From assembly GCA_037189645.1 (NCBI GenBank), contig JBBCIY010000005.1, positions 186,001 to 250,000 of the forward strand: DNA of 64,000 bases, in the 5' to 3' direction. Positions 44,650 to 54,855 of the stretch are shown here, one piece after another (within the stretch, counting starts at the first letter, position 1; the number at the start of each line of letters is the position of its first letter). The position numbers and the translations under genes were made by a program. The notes beneath the pieces are model-generated. The model worked only from the letters and a program-made list of their open reading frames with translations, was not told the origin of the DNA and ran no database searches. The stretch comes from Taishania sp037189645 (GTDB lineage: Bacteria; Bacteroidota; Bacteroidia; Flavobacteriales_D; Crocinitomicaceae).

Positions 44650-46674
44650 TTATCTGACGAGCTGGAAAAAGCCCGACAAATTATATGTCTGCTGATCGAT
44701 CCCTACGGCTTCTATCCTGTAGAAATAGGTTCCTTCGGCGGACGCTTTCCCTTCAGAATTCCCGTCCCATCCTTCACTTGCATCCAGGATCGTAATGATG
44801 TGATTCCCCCACCGGTTCAGAATCTGCATTTCAAACCGCTCCAGGTTTTCGGACTCCACCAGGAAATAATCGTTCACATAATCACCATTCGGTGTAAATA
44901 CATTCGGAACGGTCAATGAAGAAAGAGGAGACTGTACAATGATATCCTGCGCAAAAGCATCCGTACATCCCTGCTCATTCGCTACTGTAAGAACAACAGT
45001 ATAAATTCCCGGGACGCCAAACACATGATCCGGGTGCACCGCAATAGAGCCGCTCCCGTCTCCCATATCCCAGTCATAAGAAATTGAGTTCGAAGAGCTG
45101 TTGTTGGTGAAATTAACAGTCAACGGAGCGGGGCCTTCCGGTGGACTGGCATTAAAATCTGCTGTTACTACAGAGAAATGAACCTGGACGAAGACTGTAT
45201 CCACCCCACATTCATTGAAAACCATTACCGAATATACCCCGGCATCGTCAACCAATATTGAAGCCTCCGTTGAACCGGTCGACCATAGCCGGGAAGTTCC
45301 TCCCGAGACGGTCAGTGCCGTCACTTCCCCGTGGCAGATGAGCGTGTCCCCTGTCAGGAGTGCCACAGGAGGCTGGTTCATCACCACTGTTACCGGGTCA
45401 GAGACCACCTGTCCGCATTCATTTGATACAGTTACGGTATATATGCCTGCGGTGCTGACAACGATGGACGGAGTCGTCTCCCCTGTCGACCAGAGATTTC
45501 CTGCCGGGCTGTCCGACATCAGAGTAACTTCTTCTCCGGGGCAAAGTGATGTTGAACCGATCACGGTAATATTTGCCTGCGGTTCCGGAATCAGTGTTAC
45601 GGTATGTGTATCTGTTTCTGTTCCGCAGCTGGTCTGTACTGTAACCGTATAGATTCCTTCACCGGATACAGTGATGGAAGGTGTCGTTTCCCCGGTTGAC
45701 CACTCATTCCCTGAGGTACTGCTTGATGTAAGCATGATCACATCACCAGGGCAAACAGTTGAAGGGCCGGTAATAACAACCGGATCGGGCGCCACATTAA
45801 TGGTTACCTCCAGTTCCCGCTCAGGTCCGACACTTCCGCATACGCTGGAAGGAGTTACAACCAATATATATGTACCGGGAGCAGCTGTTCCCCAGTTAAC
45901 GGTAATCGTGTTTGTTCCGTTAGGAGTATCAAATACTGCTCCTGGGGGCAATCCCGACCATGTATAACCGATACCGTTTTCCTGGATTACACTGTATGTT
46001 GCCGTGTTTCCTGCGCAAACAACCGTATCACCGGCAATGACAGAAGGCTGATCCACCGGCTGGTTCAGTTGAGGAGCAGTCAGTTGCACGTCATCAATGA
46101 ACAGCAGCTCATCAGCCCGGTTGGTCGTAACACTTACCACGAAATAAAACTGGTTCACACACGGTGGTACAGACCACGAATACTGGTTGGCATGAATGCT
46201 GAAGGAAGCATTGTTATAGCCGACTGCTAACGTTACGGGAGCCTGGGCAATACCATCGTGGTAAGCCTGGAAAACAAGATTCTCCCCGGAGTCCCAGCCC
46301 GTTCCGTTGCAGACAGGATAACGGTTTCCCCAGTTGAAGGTCAGTGTACGCACCTCGTTATTACTGGATGATATGTCAAGGGGAGCGAAGGTAAAGGTCC
46401 GCGCGACATTCGGCCCGTTGCCACTTCCCGACGCAAAACAATTTCCTCCCCCCGTGTCTCCGCCGGCTACCAGGGAAGTTGTTCCGGTGATCTTGTTGGG
46501 TGTCAGCATGGCCTCATTTTGCGCAAGCGCACTGGCCCCTGTAGAAGTATATCCCCAGCTATCTCCTGGCTCTCCTCCCTGAAATCCGATCGTAACCTGA
46601 CTGAAAACAGATACATTGCAACAGCCAGAAAGAAAAAGGATTAAACATGACCTGAAAATAAAAAATAAGTTCAT
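44650..46674 (-). CDS. Gliding-motility-type secreted protein with Ig-like repeats and PKD domain
   Basis: 674 aa. Signal peptide about 1-25; a beta domain to about 200; then three to four Ig-like repeats of about 80 aa with the pattern LWSTGETTPSIVVSTAGIYT (each with a Cys pair); a PKD domain about 500-580 (YDWDMGDGSGSIAVHPDHVF); and a type B (gliding-associated, CHU_C) C-terminal domain starting VPNVFTPNGDYVNDYF and ending YNLSGFFQLVR. T9SS cargo, probably a surface adhesin. Lies 33 bp upstream of the fibronectin-type cargo gene, so they may be cotranscribed. Confidence 0.88.
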   Translation of the reverse strand: MNLFFIFRSCLILFLSGCCNVSVFSQVTIGFQGGEPGDSWGYTSTGASALAQNEAMLTPNKITGTTSLVAGGDTGGGNCFASGSGNGPNVARTFTFAPLDISSSNNEVRTLTFNWGNRYPVCNGTGWDSGENLVFQAYHDGIAQAPVTLAVGYNNASFSIHANQYSWSVPPCVNQFYFVVSVTTNRADELLFIDDVQLTAPQLNQPVDQPSVIAGDTVVCAGNTATYSVIQENGIGYTWSGLPPGAVFDTPNGTNTITVNWGTAAPGTYILVVTPSSVCGSVGPERELEVTINVAPDPVVITGPSTVCPGDVIMLTSSSTSGNEWSTGETTPSITVSGEGIYTVTVQTSCGTETDTHTVTLIPEPQANITVIGSTSLCPGEEVTLMSDSPAGNLWSTGETTPSIVVSTAGIYTVTVSNECGQVVSDPVTVVMNQPPVALLTGDTLICHGEVTALTVSGGTSRLWSTGSTEASILVDDAGVYSVMVFNECGVDTVFVQVHFSVVTADFNASPPEGPAPLTVNFTNNSSSNSISYDWDMGDGSGSIAVHPDHVFGVPGIYTVVLTVANEQGCTDAFAQDIIVQSPLSSLTVPNVFTPNGDYVNDYFLVESENLERFEMQILNRWGNHIITILDASEGWDGNSEGKASAEGTYFYRIEAVGIDQQTYNLSGFFQLVR

Positions 46675-47055
46675 CCGGTGCTTTTTCGGGTAAAGCTAGA
46701 TGATCCCTTTTCCAATCCAATTAAGTACGGGTTAAATAAGCATTAAAAAACAATCAACCATATAAAAATCAACCAATTAAACGGTTTAGCAAGCTATTTC
46801 AATCATGGACTTACAATCAGAACTACAGCTTTTCAACTCCGGCTTTTCGTAAGCAGCTCATTTCATCGTTATCCGGCCAGTCCCTGTTTTAAAATAACAG
46901 GCCATACATTCTGTCCTGCTGTAATACAGGTATAATTTTTCCCATTTTCGCAACGGAAACACCTCGTATTCAACCTGGAAAACCATTACAGATTACCTGT
47001 TTTTTGGCTACTTCTTTATCATCTGAAAGATGATCTTGCTTTAAACGGATTACCG
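46675..47055. other. Intergenic stretch without a gene
   Basis: About 380 bp, AT-rich. No frame longer than about 20 codons looks real. A weak hairpin CCTGTT / AACAGG lies at 46883-46901. Promoter of the T9SS cargo pair should lie in its left part, but no clean TAnnTTTG was found. Confidence 0.5.
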
Positions 47056-47457
47056 CTACTTGCCTTTTACTTTGTTCAAGGTCGCGTTGGGCTGGGGAAA
47101 GCTTCCTTCACGCAGTATCGTTTTCTTTTTTTCATTCAGGATGATCCGCTCCGTTAAAAGATCTCCTTCAAAAAAAGCGTCGATTACGTAGTAATCTTTT
47201 CCTTTAAACAAAATATGGTAGCTTCCTTTCTTGTTCAGTCTTCCAATGGTCATATTAACGGATTTGTCTGCGATACGGATCTCAACAGGAGCTGCATCTA
47301 CCACAACGGTCATTGTATCGGACAGGTATGTATACCCCGGGATCTCTCCCCTGTATACTCCGTAATTTTTCTTTTTCAGATCTTTTACCAGAGTCTGGGA
47401 AACTCCCTGGAACGAGATAAAGGCAAATAAAAGGAAAAGGAGCTGATGTGTTTTCAT
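47056..47457 (-). CDS. Small exported protein of unknown function
   Basis: 133 aa from ATG 47457 (MKTHQLLFLLFAFISFQG), with signal peptide about 1-20 ending VSQ. Mature part has strands VYRGEIPGYTYLSDTMTVVVD, seen in short blocks VYRGEIPGYTY and DTMTVVVDAAP, and a basic C-terminus KVKGK. The frame is open to 47508 but that extension hides the signal peptide. No family recognised. Confidence 0.72.
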   Translation of the reverse strand: MKTHQLLFLLFAFISFQGVSQTLVKDLKKKNYGVYRGEIPGYTYLSDTMTVVVDAAPVEIRIADKSVNMTIGRLNKKGSYHILFKGKDYYVIDAFFEGDLLTERIILNEKKKTILREGSFPQPNATLNKVKGK

Positions 47458-47543
47458 AGTCAGAGAAAGCTTTTTCAAACCAATTTTTTTGATGGAACGA
47501 ATATACACTATTTTTATGTTATTGAAGGCCTTACCGTATCTCC

Positions 47544-49799
47544 TTATTTCTTTTCCATCAGTCGTTTCAGCTGCCTGAATGCCTGCTGGTTCAGTTCACT
47601 GTAAAACGCCTGTTGTATCTTGTTTTTTTCCTGTGTACTCAGGTGCCATGACAACGAGATCTGGTCGTTCACTTTTTCCCGCAGGTTGAAATTAATCACG
47701 TCAACCTGGTAAGGCAGCTGCTCGGTACCGATCTTGAACAACTGTTCCTGGTCAAAATCCTGCGTTTTCGGAAAATTGGAATACATGTTCGCAAACGGAA
47801 GTGTGAACTTATCGATCAGGGAGACCTGGCGATAAGTCGTATTGTCAAGCACTTTCTTGGTATCCCGGATCTGCAGGATGATCACTCCTGAGGTATTCTC
47901 TTGTATCCAGTCCTGGATGTGGTACAGCAACTCCATTGTGATCTTCCCGCCGTAATTGTCCCGGATCCCCGCATCCATTAACTGTACTTCAGGTATGGTG
48001 GGAAGTGTCACCATCGGCGTCACAAAAGGAAAGGTAGCGCTGGAACGCAGGACACTTGAAAAGCGGATGTTCTGCGGGTTTACGCTACTAAAGAATGTCT
48101 GGTAATCAATGTTTTCATTTGTTTTCGACAATGCTCCCAGTGAAGACGGATTGGCCGTCAGGAAACAAAGCGACTGGGAGCTCATGATCAATCTCCTGCC
48201 GTCATTCACAATGGTCGGAGTGATTACCATGAGCGGAATTTCAGCTGACTGCTCATACGCCGCATAATACCCCAGCGTATGATCCATCAGGTAATCCGTA
48301 TTAGCATGCAGCTGCTCTTCAAAAGCCTGCCCCCTGTCCTTCGGGTATTCATATCCTCCGTATTCAAAATTCTGGATCCGCATAAACAGATCGCGGGTGG
48401 ACGCCGAAAAAGCCAGCTTGTTCAACATGTCCCTTCCCAGCTTTTCATAGTATTCATTCGAATAAATGGATTTGATCTCGTTGTTGGCAGCTCTCAGGCA
48501 TAGCTCCCGGAAATATCCCGCGCCGATCATTCCTCCCGATGCGCCCGTATACAAGTGTATGTTCTTTTTCAGCTTGCCGTTGAATTCCTGATCCAGCTTC
48601 TGCAATACTCCGAATGTCCATAAAGCGCTTCTCAATCCCCCTCCGGAAGAGTTGATAATGATCAGCTTGGGCCTGGATTCCCCGGTCGTTTTTTTCCAAT
48701 TCTCCAGCAACCGGATATAATTGTCATAGGATTCCGAGGTGTTCTTGTCCGATTCGCTGAATGCGTTCTGCTCGATCGCCTGTATGGAATAGTGCGGACT
48801 TTTGGCAGAAGCATAGTCCAAACCGTAAGCGTAATTCCTGTAAGAAAAATAATTCGAATGCTTGCTGAGGAAATTCATTCCGAAGATCAGCAATATGAAC
48901 AAAATGGGCGTCCACCTGCGAAACCAGGTCTGAAGCACAGAATACAGCATGAACACCAATGTCACCAACAATACAATACTCATTGCCGCCGGAAGCTCAA
49001 ATACCTTGTAATCGGGAAACAGGCTCAACCCTACAAACAGGATTACTGTCATCAGTTCAAACAGGGAAGTGTTGATCCTGTTCCGCATCAATACTTTCTG
49101 CACGATCTTGTCATCGATATGGGCTACCGGCCTGCTCAGGAACATTTTAAAGCCACGCCCGAAATACAGGTAGCGCTGGTCTGTCCTGGCGAATATCCGG
49201 TGATACCAGTTCCCCTCGCTCTTCCTGAAAACTGCCTGGAAAGGATAACTGCCGTCTTCATCCGTTACCAGGTTAACCAGGCGAAAGCGCTGGGAGATCG
49301 GGAAAAAATAAAGCAGGGAGAAAGCAACAAATAAGATGATCCCTATAATAAAAGAAGAGCTGTAATAGATCGCCGTCCAGACAGAAGCATATTCTTCCCG
49401 CCATTGGTAACCAATCATTTTTACAAGGTACAGAATGAAAAAGCTGAGCGGAATGATCGAATTGTTCTTGCAAAACCTCAGAAAAGGGCGCCTGACAAAG
49501 ATAAGGAAAGGGAAGCGCCTGCCCAGCTTGCTATACGAATAGGTATTGAAAGCCATCATCAGACCACCGAATCCAAATCCGAGCAAACCGAATGATACAT
49601 AGGAAACCTTTCCAAGGTATTCCGGGGAGAAGAACAGGATCGGCAATCCGAACCTGGCACCTACATTCCCGGTTACAATTAAAAAGAATAAGAGCCATGC
49701 CAGCACCCCTGCCAGGTTATGTTTGAAATGTGCAACAACCAGTTGCAGAGGGAAAAAGGAACGGAAAAAGTCAACTATGTTAACACGAAAAATCTCCAT
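47544..49799 (-). CDS. Membrane protein with C-terminal patatin-like phospholipase domain
   Basis: 751 aa from ATG 49799. N-terminal about 330 residues contain six to eight membrane helices. The patatin domain follows (numbering three higher in a longer TTG-started form): oxyanion loop INSSGGGLRSALW, nucleophile Ser in TGASGGMIGAGY (about residue 421) and catalytic Asp in LMDAGIRDNYGG (about 609), i.e. the complete Ser-Asp dyad. The enzyme should cleave acyl esters of phospholipids at the inner membrane. Most patatins lack such a long membrane anchor. Next to a TPR protein gene on the same strand (50 bp gap). Confidence 0.85.
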   Translation of the reverse strand: MEIFRVNIVDFFRSFFPLQLVVAHFKHNLAGVLAWLLFFLIVTGNVGARFGLPILFFSPEYLGKVSYVSFGLLGFGFGGLMMAFNTYSYSKLGRRFPFLIFVRRPFLRFCKNNSIIPLSFFILYLVKMIGYQWREEYASVWTAIYYSSSFIIGIILFVAFSLLYFFPISQRFRLVNLVTDEDGSYPFQAVFRKSEGNWYHRIFARTDQRYLYFGRGFKMFLSRPVAHIDDKIVQKVLMRNRINTSLFELMTVILFVGLSLFPDYKVFELPAAMSIVLLVTLVFMLYSVLQTWFRRWTPILFILLIFGMNFLSKHSNYFSYRNYAYGLDYASAKSPHYSIQAIEQNAFSESDKNTSESYDNYIRLLENWKKTTGESRPKLIIINSSGGGLRSALWTFGVLQKLDQEFNGKLKKNIHLYTGASGGMIGAGYFRELCLRAANNEIKSIYSNEYYEKLGRDMLNKLAFSASTRDLFMRIQNFEYGGYEYPKDRGQAFEEQLHANTDYLMDHTLGYYAAYEQSAEIPLMVITPTIVNDGRRLIMSSQSLCFLTANPSSLGALSKTNENIDYQTFFSSVNPQNIRFSSVLRSSATFPFVTPMVTLPTIPEVQLMDAGIRDNYGGKITMELLYHIQDWIQENTSGVIILQIRDTKKVLDNTTYRQVSLIDKFTLPFANMYSNFPKTQDFDQEQLFKIGTEQLPYQVDVINFNLREKVNDQISLSWHLSTQEKNKIQQAFYSELNQQAFRQLKRLMEKK

Positions 49800-49849
49800 A
49801 GGGCACAAGCATTCCTTAAAGATAGAAAAACACCCGGAACCTCACAAGT

Positions 49850-51088
49850 TTATGTTAGTTTTTTGCGCAAAGCGACAAAGAAAACTCCTGCCAGCAGGAT
49901 CACAGCACCCACATAAAAAGGCCACTTGTTGTTTTCACTCACGAATCCGCTCTTACGGATGCGTTCGCTTTCCCGCAATTCAAGTGTCAGCAGCTCATCT
50001 AATTTTTCCTGGCTTTCATTTAATTTTGAAAGATGGGTGGTTGCATCCTCCATCATTTTGCTGACCTCAACCAGCTGCTTGTCATCGTACCCGGTATAGG
50101 CTTCTTTCAGCGCTTCCAGCAATTCGATTTCATTGGAATACTTTTTGTGCTGCTGTGCAACCCTCAGCCCTTCCTTGTAATACTTAATCGCTTCTTCCTG
50201 CTTCTGCTGTTCAAAAAGGATTCCTCCGTAATTAAGATAGGCATCGCACAGCATGGAAATGTGGCGGACTTTTTTCCTGTATTCAAGTGCTTTCAGGAAA
50301 CATTCCTCGCTGGCTTCCTTATCTCCCTGGAGGTACCTTGCGATCCCGATATTTGTGTAGGCATGCCCTTTCCCCGCGTTATCATCCATTTTCTCGGCAA
50401 ACTTGTAGCATTGCTCAAAATAATAGACCGCCCGGTCATATTTCTCCTGGTCCAGGGCGATGCTTCCCAATACGGCAAAAGCGTTCGATACAAAATCAAA
50501 CGCTCCCAGCTTCATTACCCAATCCTTGTATTTCTCCGCGTTCTCTATCGCCGCATCGTACTCTTCCATCGCCTGCTGCGCCTGTGCAAGGTTGATCAGT
50601 GCCATATTGGTAACATATTCGTCTGACGCCAGCTCTCCGTATTTCAGCGAATGCTTATACCACTTGCTGGCTTCTTTATAATTCCCGATGTGCTGGTATG
50701 CAATTCCGATCGCATTGTAAATCCGGGTAATTTTATTGTAGTCCTGGTTGCTCAGGTAATGGTTTTTGGCTTCCCGCAACAGCTCAAGTCCTTTTTGCTC
50801 TTTAGCTGTCCTGGTAAAATAATCCCCTAGAATGTAATAAGCCAGGTTGATCCCTTTCTTATTCTGCTTTTTATTGGAAAATGCCAACAGGTGTTCACCG
50901 GTCATTTTCATAGAGTCCAGGTCCAAGATCATATATCGCTGGGACAGTTCATCAGCCAGCCTGCATTTCTTATCAACATCGGTCTCGTTTACAAAATCCT
51001 GGTAGCTCTGACCAAACGCAGCTGAACATAACAAAAAAACTGTGATCAACAGAGAAGGTAGCTTGAGAAGAAGTAGTTTTATATACAT
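49850..51088 (-). CDS. TPR-repeat membrane protein
   Basis: 412 aa from ATG 51088. Signal peptide about 1-26, then about eight TPR units (YNAIGIAYQHIGNYKEASKW; AVYYFEQCYKFAEKM), a helical region about 330-380 and a C-terminal TM helix (WPFYVGAVILLAGVFFVAL) with RKKLT at the end. It looks like the sensor part of a TPR kinase such as the one at 39088, but no kinase or DNA-binding domain follows. Role unknown, perhaps scaffold. Divergent from pruA. Confidence 0.8.
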   Translation of the reverse strand: MYIKLLLLKLPSLLITVFLLCSAAFGQSYQDFVNETDVDKKCRLADELSQRYMILDLDSMKMTGEHLLAFSNKKQNKKGINLAYYILGDYFTRTAKEQKGLELLREAKNHYLSNQDYNKITRIYNAIGIAYQHIGNYKEASKWYKHSLKYGELASDEYVTNMALINLAQAQQAMEEYDAAIENAEKYKDWVMKLGAFDFVSNAFAVLGSIALDQEKYDRAVYYFEQCYKFAEKMDDNAGKGHAYTNIGIARYLQGDKEASEECFLKALEYRKKVRHISMLCDAYLNYGGILFEQQKQEEAIKYYKEGLRVAQQHKKYSNEIELLEALKEAYTGYDDKQLVEVSKMMEDATTHLSKLNESQEKLDELLTLELRESERIRKSGFVSENNKWPFYVGAVILLAGVFFVALRKKLT

Positions 51089-51104
51089 GTTTACTCTAAA
51101 TCTA

Positions 51105-51135
51105 TTGCAAGGATACATAACAATCGCTATTTTTG
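51105..51135 (+). promoter_or_regulatory. pruA promoter, TTG-N20-TATTTTTG
   Basis: TTG 51105-51107 and TATTTTTG 51128-51135, 12 nt before the ATG. Confidence 0.72.
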
Positions 51136-51147
51136 CAAGAAAAAAAC

Positions 51148-52776
51148 ATGGCAAACGCATTTTTCAACGTACCGGTTCCGGTAAACGAACCTGTGAGAGC
51201 TTATGCTCCCGGGTCTACAGAACATAAAAACCTGATCGACAAATACAAAGAACTATATAATCAGCCTCAGATCGATGTTCCGATGTACATTGGAGGCGAG
51301 GAAGTACGGACAGATAACAAACGCCCGATGTCACCTCCTCATGACCACCAGAAAGTACTGGGATACTATAACCAGGGAAGCGGTGTGCACGTGGAAAAGG
51401 CAATCGAAGCAGCAATGAAAGCACGCGAAGAATGGGCAAATACTCCCTGGGAACAACGTGCAGCGGTATTTTTAAGAGCGGCAGAATTGCTGGCGGGTCC
51501 TTTCAGGGACCGAATGAACGCGGCAACCATGCTGGCTCAATCCAAAAACGTATTCCAGGCGGAAATTGACGCTGCCTGCGAAATGATCGATTTCTTCCGC
51601 TTCAATGTGCATTACCTTACGGAAATCTATAAAGACCAGCCGATCTCTTCACCCGGAGTCTGGAACAGGGTTGAATACAGGCCGCTGGAAGGATTCATCT
51701 ATGCGATCACTCCTTTCAACTTTACTTCCATCTGCGCGAACCTGTGTGCATCTCCTGCATTGATGGGGAACGTGGTGGTATGGAAACCGGCTGCTTCGCA
51801 GGTATATTCCGCACAGGTGATCATGGAATTGTTCAAAGCGGCAGGTCTTCCTGACGGAGTCATTAATATGGTGACAATTGATGGCCCTTCGGCAGGAGAA
51901 GTGATCTTCAGGCACAAGGATTTCGGAGGAATCCACTTTACGGGATCAACCGAAGTATTCAGAAGCCTGTGGAAAAACATCGGTGAAAACCTGGATAAAT
52001 ACAAATCATATCCCCGCATCGTCGGTGAAACAGGAGGAAAAGACTTCGTCATGGTACACAAATCCGCAAAAGCAGCAGAGGTGGCGACAGCATTATCCAG
52101 GGGAGCGTTTGAATACCAGGGGCAGAAATGTTCAGCCGCATCAAGAGCTTATGTCCCTTCCGGGTTATGGACAGATGTAAAACGGATCTTGGTGGAACAG
52201 GTTTCTTCCATGAAAATGGGAACACCTGACGATTCTTCCAATTTTGTAAACGCAGTCATCGACAAAAAAGCGTTCGGTAAAATCTCCGAATACATCGATT
52301 ATGCGAAAAATGCCTCCGATGCTGAAATTATTGTCGGCGGGAACTACGACGGCAGCAAAGGATATTTCATTGAACCGACTGTTGTGGTCACAACCAACCC
52401 GAAATTCAAAACAATGGAAGAAGAGATCTTCGGCCCTGTTTTGACGATTTATGTATATGAAGATGAAAAGTATGAAGAAACGCTGCGCCTGGTAGATGAA
52501 ACTTCTGAATATGCATTAACAGGATCCATCATGGCCACCGACCGCTATGCCATCACTACGGCAACGGAAGCACTGCGCAATGCCGCAGGTAACTTCTACA
52601 TCAACGACAAGCCTACCGGAGCTGTTGTGGGACAACAGCCATTTGGAGGGGCCAGAGGTTCGGGTACAAACGACAAGGCAGGTGCCGCAATGAACCTGAT
52701 GCGTTGGGTGTCTGTCCGTACCATTAAAGAAACGTTCGTATCTCCAACGGATTACCGCTACCCGTTTTTAGGGTAA
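51148..52776 (+). CDS. pruA: Delta-1-pyrroline-5-carboxylate dehydrogenase
   Basis: 542 aa NAD-dependent enzyme oxidising glutamate semialdehyde/P5C to glutamate, second step of proline breakdown. Seen: catalytic Cys in YQGQKCSAASRAY, general base Glu in VGETGGKDF, NAD-binding FTGSTEVFRSLW and C-terminal PFGGARGSGTNDKAG. Single-domain PruA type (as in Bacteroidota and eukaryotes), not the PutA fusion. Start at ATG 51148 (MANAFFNVPVPVNEPV); a TTG five codons earlier lies inside the -7 box. A proline dehydrogenase gene is not in the window. Confidence 0.96.
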   Translation: MANAFFNVPVPVNEPVRAYAPGSTEHKNLIDKYKELYNQPQIDVPMYIGGEEVRTDNKRPMSPPHDHQKVLGYYNQGSGVHVEKAIEAAMKAREEWANTPWEQRAAVFLRAAELLAGPFRDRMNAATMLAQSKNVFQAEIDAACEMIDFFRFNVHYLTEIYKDQPISSPGVWNRVEYRPLEGFIYAITPFNFTSICANLCASPALMGNVVVWKPAASQVYSAQVIMELFKAAGLPDGVINMVTIDGPSAGEVIFRHKDFGGIHFTGSTEVFRSLWKNIGENLDKYKSYPRIVGETGGKDFVMVHKSAKAAEVATALSRGAFEYQGQKCSAASRAYVPSGLWTDVKRILVEQVSSMKMGTPDDSSNFVNAVIDKKAFGKISEYIDYAKNASDAEIIVGGNYDGSKGYFIEPTVVVTTNPKFKTMEEEIFGPVLTIYVYEDEKYEETLRLVDETSEYALTGSIMATDRYAITTATEALRNAAGNFYINDKPTGAVVGQQPFGGARGSGTNDKAGAAMNLMRWVSVRTIKETFVSPTDYRYPFLG

Positions 52777-52805
52777 TCCTCACCAGATAAAATCATTCCC
52801 TTGAG

Positions 52806-52838
52806 AAATCCCGTTTCGGTCTGAAACGGGATTTTCTG
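52806..52838 (+). terminator. Intrinsic terminator of pruA
   Basis: 12-bp stem AAATCCCGTTTC / GAAACGGGATTT, loop GGTCT. Confidence 0.88.
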
Positions 52839-52973
52839 TTTTTGGGAATAAACGGATATTCATCACCCAAAGGGTTTTATACCTGATCAACACCATAAAC
52901 ATTCATTTAGCCATTCAGAAAAGCATTTTACACGTAACTTGTAAAAGAACTTTTATAATTAAACCAAAACACT

Positions 52974-53618
52974 ATGAAAATACAATTTCTACTGCCTGTA
53001 TTGTCATTGTTCACAATGCCTCTTCAGCTGCTGAGCCAGTCACCGTACGATTCCCCCAACCACAACAGGGCACTGCTCAGGAACGTTCCTTCTCAGAACG
53101 TAGCTTACCTGAAGGCGTCCGAATCCGTACACCTGGAAAAATTACTCTATTACTTCAGCCAATCATTTGAAGTATCGCAAACCGGATGTGATTCCTGCCC
53201 GGTCGACGCATTTCAATTTTTCAATATCGACCTGTTTGACATTACACAATATGAGCATTTACGCGCTGAAAATGAGCGGGCCAGCTTTGTTTTTAAGAAT
53301 AAATACCTGGTTGAGCTGCATTCGGTTTCCGAATTGCCCGATGCATTCCCTGCAAATGAAGCGGATTACCAGGCGTTCATCCATCACGTGCCGGATAGCG
53401 GCCTGCCAAAGTGGAACATGGAGTGGGATTCCGATTATCAGTTCATAAGGTACCGTGAAAATGTGGATTTCTACATCCAGCATTTTCCCCATGCTTACGG
53501 ATCAACATCTGCATCGCCCGGATTTATTTCAATCGCATACAGTGACTTTAAGCTCTTAAGTCCGGAAGAAAAGCAGAGCATCCTGGAAAGTGAGAGCAGC
53601 TATGAATTAATCAAATAA
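52974..53618 (+). CDS. Exported protein of unknown function
   Basis: 214 aa with signal peptide about 1-21 (QLLSQ). Mature part is acidic and mixed alpha/beta; a pair of cysteines in TGCDSCPVDAF is the only visible motif, CxxC. The N-terminal helix LKASESVHLEKLLYYFSQ precedes it. No family recognised. Followed after 14 bp by a T9SS cargo gene, so the two are probably cotranscribed. Confidence 0.7.
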   Translation: MKIQFLLPVLSLFTMPLQLLSQSPYDSPNHNRALLRNVPSQNVAYLKASESVHLEKLLYYFSQSFEVSQTGCDSCPVDAFQFFNIDLFDITQYEHLRAENERASFVFKNKYLVELHSVSELPDAFPANEADYQAFIHHVPDSGLPKWNMEWDSDYQFIRYRENVDFYIQHFPHAYGSTSASPGFISIAYSDFKLLSPEEKQSILESESSYELIK

Positions 53619-53632
53619 TCAATACCGGATCT

Positions 53633-54784
53633 ATGAAAAACTTATACACATTACTTTTACTGCTTTCTTTGAGCCTGTCTCAGGGAGGGCATTGCCAGGG
53701 AGTAACTGCCGGAGACTGTGATGAGGCAGTCAGCATCTGCACAGACCACAACTTTGCCATTACCCCGAGCGGTTTTGGCGATACCGATGAGCTGTGTATC
53801 GGTTGCATTTCCAATCCTACCGTGAACCCTGCCAGCGCGAATGCAGGCTGCCTGTTAAACGGGGAACTGAACAGCACCTGGTTCCTGGTAAATGTACTGA
53901 CAGCGGGAGACCTGGAATTCAGCTTTGGAGCACCCGGGGGCGGAAACTGCTACGACTGGTCGATGTGGACATACTCGCCTACTGCATGTGGTGATATAGC
54001 TGCCAACAACCTTGCGCCGATCCGGTGCAACTGGAATGCCAATTGCCAGTCTTTCACGGGGATTTCAGGCGCCCCCCTGCCCGCAGGAGGACTGGCAGGA
54101 GATTTTGAGCCTCCGTTAGCTGTGGGATCAAATACTCAGTTCCTCATCTGTTTTTCTAATTTCAGCAGCAGCACGACCAATGTTCCGCTGAACTTTTTTG
54201 GCTCCGCAGGTATTTCCTGCACACCTCTTGGAAATTTTTCCATTGACATTACCGGGAACAGCGAAACAGGAAAGAACATCATCAACTGGTATGTGGGCAA
54301 TGAAACCAACAATAGTCAGTATATCATTGAGCGGCGGGATGAAGCAGGAAAATTCACTGCAATCGGAAGTACCGCAGCATCCCAGGAGGAAGGTAACCTG
54401 AAAAAATATGCATTTACAGATGAAGAGCCCAAAAACGGGATCAATTATTACCAGGTTACACAGCTCAAACCAGACGGCAGCATCGTACAGTCCGGGATCA
54501 TCGGGATTGAGCAAAAGCTCAGCGAACTATCCATTTTAAGCGCATATCCCAACCCGGCCGGCCATACATTGAATCTCAAAATCAGCACACAGGCGGCTAC
54601 AACGGCAGAACTGTCGGTAATTGATGTTATCGGTACACCCGTATTTTCCACCTCCCTGTACCTGAATGAAGGAGTATCTCTGACACCCCTGGACGTGGAA
54701 GCTTATGAAACCGGTACTTACCTGGTACAGATCCGCACAGCAACGGACCATGAAACAAAAGTCATACGCTTTACAAAATACTGA
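53633..54784 (+). CDS. Secreted protein with T9SS type A sorting domain
   Basis: 383 aa. Signal peptide about 1-21. About 22-200: a Cys-rich beta domain (GDCDEAVSICTDHNF; CIGCISNP; GGGNCYDWSMWTY) of the kind found at the N-terminus of many Bacteroidota surface proteins. About 205-290: a fibronectin-like strand region (NSQYIIERRDEAGKFTAIGS). About 300-383: sorting domain with SAYPNPAGHTLNLKI and a final KVIRFTKY. Predicted T9SS export to the surface. Confidence 0.88.
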   Translation: MKNLYTLLLLLSLSLSQGGHCQGVTAGDCDEAVSICTDHNFAITPSGFGDTDELCIGCISNPTVNPASANAGCLLNGELNSTWFLVNVLTAGDLEFSFGAPGGGNCYDWSMWTYSPTACGDIAANNLAPIRCNWNANCQSFTGISGAPLPAGGLAGDFEPPLAVGSNTQFLICFSNFSSSTTNVPLNFFGSAGISCTPLGNFSIDITGNSETGKNIINWYVGNETNNSQYIIERRDEAGKFTAIGSTAASQEEGNLKKYAFTDEEPKNGINYYQVTQLKPDGSIVQSGIIGIEQKLSELSILSAYPNPAGHTLNLKISTQAATTAELSVIDVIGTPVFSTSLYLNEGVSLTPLDVEAYETGTYLVQIRTATDHETKVIRFTKY

Positions 54785-54800
54785 TCACTAAATAAAGTGC

Positions 54801-54829
54801 AAAAAAAATCCCGCTTTCAATAAGCGAGA
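54801..54829 (-). terminator. Intrinsic terminator of metK
   Basis: On the minus strand a short imperfect stem (CTCGCTT / AAGCGGG, one mismatch) is followed by eight T. Confidence 0.8.
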
Positions 54830-54855
54830 CTTTCTGTTATAACGATTTTCCTGTA

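Noticed and set aside
45215..45967. Plus-strand frames opposite the Ig-repeat protein that appear to contain repeats
   Set aside because: The repeats are the antisense image of the Ig-like repeats of the real gene.
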